The position numbers were made by a program, and so were the translations under genes. 64,000 nucleotides of DNA. It comes from Corylus avellana (taxonomy: Eukaryota > Streptophyta > Magnoliopsida > Fagales > Betulaceae). Positions 59,591 through 64,000 of the stretch are shown here, piece by piece. The notes under the pieces were generated by a model. That model was not told where the DNA came from, did not search any database, and saw only the letters and a program-made list of their open reading frames with translations. The stretch is from positions 27,329,382-27,393,381 of the forward strand of contig NC_081547.1 in assembly GCF_901000735.1 (NCBI RefSeq), written 5' to 3'. How positions within the stretch are numbered: the first letter of the stretch is position 1; the number at the start of each line of letters is the position of its first letter.

Positions 59591-60747
59591 GTTTTGGATG
59601 GTTTGTACAAATTCCATGGGCCGTTGTCTCACTTTCATTCGCTAAAGCCCAACTCTAACATTATTGGGCCCAACGGCTCGACAACTTCCATTCTTATTTG
59701 GATCGTTGAGCGCTACTCCGAGGAGATTGACATTGTGATGGAGAGTTTGAGAGAGAAGGTGATGTGTCTGATGAAATTCCAAGTGGGGTTTTAGAAGACA
59801 ATGAGACAGATTTAGAGTGGCTGAATTGAAATGGCGTTTCTTGGAAGGAAAGCTATCTGGTGGCGTTTCCCTTCTTTTCCTACAATTCTCTCTCAAAAAA
59901 AGAACAACAGAACATACACCACAAAACTGCATAATCCAACATTTCCTATAGGGCCTGTACTCCTCGATCTCTGCATTCCGATGGTATACAACACCAGTTT
60001 AAATTTCTTGAATGTTGCCGGTTTATTCTTTGTAATAATATTAATAGCCCCATTCTTGATCATTTGGTCTCCTTAACATACCAACAGTCATCAGCATGAA
60101 TAAATGGTTAGAATTGTGTTGTACTAAATGCTGAATGTGAGTTCCATCACTGGCTTGGTTAAGTACTTTAACAAATTCACATTGAGACAGAGCTCTCTGT
60201 TATCTAAGTATATAGAGCACATTTTATTTCCATCACTCTTTTTTTTTTTTTTTTCTTTTTTTTTTTAAAGGATATGAATAATAAGGCTGAACCTTTTTTT
60301 TTTAAGTTCTCATTTCAGGAGCAGACCCCTATGGTCGTGAGCTCTAATTATACTGGTCTGAGGTATGGCACCCGACATATTTTCTCCTTCATTGTTATTA
60401 CTTTTTTTTTTTTTTTTTAGTAGAGCTTGAAATAAGATCTCTTATTTTTACTTTATGTTTTCATTGAGTTTGGAACTGGTGCAGCTAAGGGTTGATATAT
60501 TTTCTGTTAATGATATCCAAAAAAGAAAAAAATTACATATTGCAGCCTGGGGTTCATAGCTTTGTCGAAATGTAATGTGAGAACCTTATGAGAAATAACT
60601 TTCAATCATAATTGAGCTAAACATGCAGCCATCTATATACAGGAATCATGAATAACAATCTAATGCAACCAAGTTGATAAACTCTCAAGTCATGGAGAAA
60701 GCCAAAATCCAACTTCAGAAACTTGATTGCTAAGCCACAAAACTAAT
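59591..60747. other. Intergenic between array and DC1 gene
   Basis: Short open frames at 59594-59794 and 59831-60076 have no recognisable domain. T tracts lie at 60238-60265 and 60402-60418. Nothing was firmly assigned. Confidence 0.35.
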
Positions 60748-60993
60748 CTATCCAACAGTAACAGTAATACATATGAAAACAAACGCTAGGATAAGAAGAA
60801 AAACAAAGGCGTTATCTGAGGGGTAACACGCTCGGCCAAGGACCATGCCTAAGAAGAAAGATTGACTCAAGGGTGAGAGGGAAGAGTAAATGATCTCATC
60901 AGTCATGAAAACACAGTGTAGGCTTCCCCAGCCTGTAGGAGACTGCAACAAACCAATTTTATTGGCTATTGAGAAACTTCCAAAGAGCCACAA
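60748..60993 (-). CDS. Unrecognised small open frame (81 codons)
   Basis: An open frame with a hydrophobic C-terminal stretch (NAFVFLLILAFVFICITVTV) that could be one membrane helix. A TTCTTCTTAG-GCATGG context near 60850 could be a splice acceptor, so this may be the last exon of a small gene. I do not recognise the protein, and chance is a real possibility. Confidence 0.2.
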   Translation of the reverse strand: MWLFGSFSIANKIGLLQSPTGWGSLHCVFMTDEIIYSSLSPLSQSFFLGMVLGRACYPSDNAFVFLLILAFVFICITVTVG

Positions 60994-61360
60994 ATTGCAG
61001 TGACAGCAGAAAAGGTTGATGGATTAGGTATAATCAGCAAGAAGAATCAGTTATGGAACAGGAGTGGGAAGAATAAAAAAGTAGAAGGCAAAGAGGGTTA
61101 CAACATTAAAGGAGAAGAATACCAACTAAGCAAAAATTAACTAGAGGTAGGATAGTATATATATGTGTCCACAAAAACATTACAGTCAATGAAATTTTCC
61201 TAAACCCCAAACAACCCCATTAATTAAAAACAGAAGGTACAAATAACATTACAATCAATGAAATTTTCCTAAAGCCCAAGCAACATCAAACAACCCCATT
61301 AAACACAGAAGAAACAAATCCTTTCTAATATCTCGAGCACTAGCTGTGGTACCCTGAGGA

Positions 61361-62137
61361 TCACTTAGACACCAGTTCCACTAGGAGGCCAGCCAAAGTT
61401 AAGGTGGGATCCCCTAAAAGAATGGTTACAATGGTCCTAAGGAATATCTTCACAATCCGCAAATACTTGCTACCTTTTCCACTACTTCCACTTGAATTAC
61501 GTTGAAGTGGTAGCTCCAAGTTCTCCAATGCCAAACATTTATTATCATCTTTAGGCCTATTGTTCCAGCTCTCAAGGACCATTTCCATTGCGCAATACAC
61601 ATGAAAATGGTAATTCTCACTCTTTGACACATAAGACCAGCCTGGGATACCCTTGGCACTATTTGGAAGCTTCTTCTTCTTGCACCATATGCATTTCTTT
61701 GACGCCTTATCGCTAAGACGGAATTTCTCACCATCAACGTAAATTTTATTTTTGAGGTTGCGACAACATGGATGTAAATCCCAGCCCTTTGCTTCACAGT
61801 GGTAAACAAAGCCATTTATAGCCTTTCCACATGCATCACAATACCTTCTGCAGTTGTCACAGTTTCTCATACAGCATTTTCCTGGTGGTTGATTGTAGAA
61901 TTTGAAGGTGGATTCCTTGAAGAACTCATGGTCAGTTTTGGGGGAGGTGAACGTGCATTCCTCATGGAGATCATAGTCGCAAAGCTCACATCTATATCTT
62001 GATCCATAACCATGCTCCTTGCATCCATCACACTTGTATGGCTTTTGATAATTTTTTAGCTCAAGCTCATGCTCATGCTCCAGGTGTTTGATGTGTGTTT
62101 TCTTTATAATTGTTGTGCCGATGACTTCTTGAGACAT
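61361..62137 (-). CDS. DC1 (divergent C1) Cys/His-rich zinc-finger protein, 258 residues
   Basis: Single coding exon from ATG at 62137. Three DC1 units can be read: one at 18-61 (HLEHEHEL, C36xxC39, C50xxC53, H58xxC61); one at about 70-125 (C100xxC103, YHC114, DLHPC125); and a C-terminal half unit at 147-190 (C149xxC152, GIPGWSYVS, FHVYC with H179 and C182, MVLESW). A Ser/Gly-rich linker (214-223) and a hydrophobic tail follow (SKYLRIVKIFLRTIVTILLG, ending VELVSK). DC1 proteins are plant-specific and predicted to bind zinc; several are linked to stress or signalling, but the role of this one is unknown. Its last third is the homologue of the DC1 tails fused to genes B and C. A TATA box and a 5'UTR intron lie upstream. 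Confidence 0.9.
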   Translation of the reverse strand: MSQEVIGTTIIKKTHIKHLEHEHELELKNYQKPYKCDGCKEHGYGSRYRCELCDYDLHEECTFTSPKTDHEFFKESTFKFYNQPPGKCCMRNCDNCRRYCDACGKAINGFVYHCEAKGWDLHPCCRNLKNKIYVDGEKFRLSDKASKKCIWCKKKKLPNSAKGIPGWSYVSKSENYHFHVYCAMEMVLESWNNRPKDDNKCLALENLELPLQRNSSGSSGKGSKYLRIVKIFLRTIVTILLGDPTLTLAGLLVELVSK

Positions 62138-62153
62138 TGTGAGTAAATCGATC

Positions 62154-62436
62154 CTGCATGTAAGAAAAATTGCTCATCATTTCATCTTGGGTCTTACTTT
62201 GCACAACTGTATCATTAAGGAAAAGTAGTGTTGCATTGCTAGAGCAATGTAAGTTGCATCTTTTGAGCTTGTGATTGCTCTGGAACTGGAAGCATTAAAA
62301 AGCACTCTAGCAATAACACTCCTTGGATACAATGATGATCCGTACATAATCATATGCAGCTTAATTTGATAAATGAACAACAAATTTAATTTCACTAGAG
62401 CAGCAAAAGAAAGAAATGCAAAACATTTAAGGTTAC
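62154..62436 (-). other. Probable 5'UTR intron of the DC1 gene
   Basis: On the minus strand, CAGG-GTAACC at 62436 could be a donor and TTACATGCAG-GATCG at 62154 an acceptor, 16 bases before the ATG. The U-rich context fits a plant intron. Confidence 0.5.
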
Positions 62437-62576
62437 CCTGATTGTGTAGCCTGTCGATGAGGAAATTGATGTCAATATGTGTGCTGAACTTGCTTGATTG
62501 CAGAAGGCAGATTTATGAAAGAATGGCAAAATAGAAGATGGAAGCAATCTGACAATACAGGAGTGTGTTTGGATGT

Positions 62577-62588
62577 CTTTTTATAGGG
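62577..62588 (-). promoter_or_regulatory. TATA box of the DC1 gene
   Basis: The minus strand reads CCTATAAAAAG. A start site 25-30 bp downstream (about 62550) would give a first, non-coding exon of about 115 bp before the proposed intron. Confidence 0.55.
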
Positions 62589-64000
62589 CGTAAAAGATGT
62601 GGGAACTTTAATTTGAGGTTCACTTAGATTAGCTGGGGTACCGAAGCTTCATGGAATGTCCTACGCGGTTAATTTGTCCCTGGTCTTTCAAAATCAGCAT
62701 TGACTTGTGTCAACTGTCGGGGCTGGGGAGGTTGGGGCTGTTAATTATCTTCTGCATTCCAACAACCATATACTCCTGGAATACCGAAAACGGATCTTGG
62801 TCGGTTTCCTGTGCACCTTTCCGTGTCCTTTCCGTGTATTGGTTTGGAAACAACTAACAAGATTCATCTGGAAGTTGTATGGATATCTCAAGAGTCAGAG
62901 TTTCTTCTTTGAATGCAAAGTCTAAACATAGGACAGGAGGTCATTTCCTGGCTTTACTTGGGCTTCAAGATGGAGAAAGAGATCAGGGACCGGGAGGATT
63001 GTGGCCCCACTATATGTGGAAAAATGTTATGGACAGGGAAGTTTCCCTGTCTGTACTCACTGCATTACATCTGGTTTGCTCATCGTTCTTCAATGATATA
63101 AAGCAATCGGTCAATATTTTATTGACTAAAGATTTGGGTGAACCGGAAGGAGGAGAGAAAAGAGTGAAAGAGTAAATTTGGTTTGCTTATAGTGAATTGA
63201 TTTAACACTCTTCACCAACGACAAGGTGTTATCCGAATTGGGTGCTGTCAATTATAATATAGCTTTTCTTATAAATGTGACAATTATGATTGGTAAAATT
63301 TATATTCAAACAGGACATAAATTTCTTATAAATTTAGTTTTAGAAAAAAAAATTCAATTTAGTCCTTTAAAAGTGACGTGTGTTTCTTGTCATATGAGAA
63401 GTACATGTTTTTTTAATAGTATGTTATTCTCATATGCTTTTTTTTAATAGCATTAATAAAAATGTATGTGCTTCTTACAGGCTTAAAGACACATGACACT
63501 TTTAGAGATTGAATTTGAAGGATTCTTACAACTGAGTTAATTTGTAGGAAACTTATATTCAAACAAAAAAATTGACTTGTCAATTTAATTAGGTAATGGC
63601 CAACTTGTCAACTATACAGTTTTTTTTTTTTTAAAAAAAAAAATATTTTGTCACTTATGAACGGTCACATTAGATTATAAGAAAATTGTAACAAAAGTTA
63701 TAGCAACCCAACTATTTTTAATCCTAAATAACTCATCATGCTCTTTTGCATTTCACTTGAAACAAAGAGTAGCCATTTTACGGTTACGATTTAATATTAT
63801 TGTATTTAAAGGTGTAAATAATGACATATTGTAAATATGTTATCATGTCATTCAAAATATTTAAATGATGTACCATCATTTATTTAGTTAGATAAAATAA
63901 CATTAAGGTTTGACCATAAAAAAAAAAAAAACTCATCCATTTCACTTCAAATTGAGAGGATCTTGTACTATTAACTAGACTTTAAATTTGTTCCCAAGAG
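62589..64000. other. DC1 upstream region to window edge
   Basis: No gene was recognised. The stretch becomes very AT-rich after 63180, with T and A tracts near 63620-63643 and 63918-63931. Confidence 0.4.

Noticed and set aside
59594..60076. Two short plus-strand frames upstream of the DC1 gene
   Set aside because: There is no domain, no splice context and no homology within the window.

Overview
The window is plant nuclear DNA, almost certainly from a eudicot. It is AT-rich, with long T-rich introns. The genes are cytosolic-type HSP70s with the single plant intron placed inside the Asp codon of the DAKRLIGRR motif. It also holds a plant-specific DC1 (divergent C1) zinc-finger gene and plant-style LINE, Copia, SINE, hAT and PIF/Harbinger-like debris. 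The species cannot be named from the sequence alone. Five N-gaps are exactly 100 bases and one is 199 bases, so this is a scaffold of a draft assembly.

About 58 kb is a local HSP70 tandem array, mostly on the minus strand. From left to right: gene A (partial at the left edge, intact where visible); gene B (908 codons, an HSP70 with a partly duplicated substrate-binding region and a C-terminal DC1 tail); gene C (exon 1 kept, most of the ATPase domain deleted, SBD-DC1 reading frame kept); genes D and E (near-identical 618-residue tandem copies, period 5,673 bp); F and G (plus-strand 3' piece and minus-strand 5' piece around a gap, probably one broken gene split by a mis-oriented contig); H (frameshifted 3' half); I (plus strand, intact second exon); C' (plus-strand, near-identical inverted copy of C); J (orphan first exon); K (547 residues, lid lost, basic tail); L (frameshifted, no exon 1). 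A stand-alone three-unit DC1 gene with a probable 5'UTR intron follows at the right end.

The HSP70s share a split 214-bp first exon (71 codons plus one base). Their phosphate-2 loop reads GGGT[T/A]D instead of the usual GGGTFD. Their C-termini stop near NPIIAK and lack the EEVD tail. B and C continue instead into a sequence matching the C-terminal third of the nearby DC1 protein, including its hydrophobic last 35 residues. This HSP70-DC1 fusion lineage is the most unusual thing here. It looks home-made: a recurrent tandem array recombined with a neighbouring zinc-finger gene family.

Intergenic DNA is a mosaic of duplicated gene flanks and transposon remnants. Several insertions can be dated relative to the gene duplications because an empty paralogous site lies elsewhere in the window. 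Two contigs (29047-30145 and 39506-48389) are bounded by 100-N gaps, and recognisable paralogous sequence in them runs opposite to its relatives. Orientation errors should be excluded before reading biology into the plus-strand genes. All coordinates come from reading by eye; no database search was possible.
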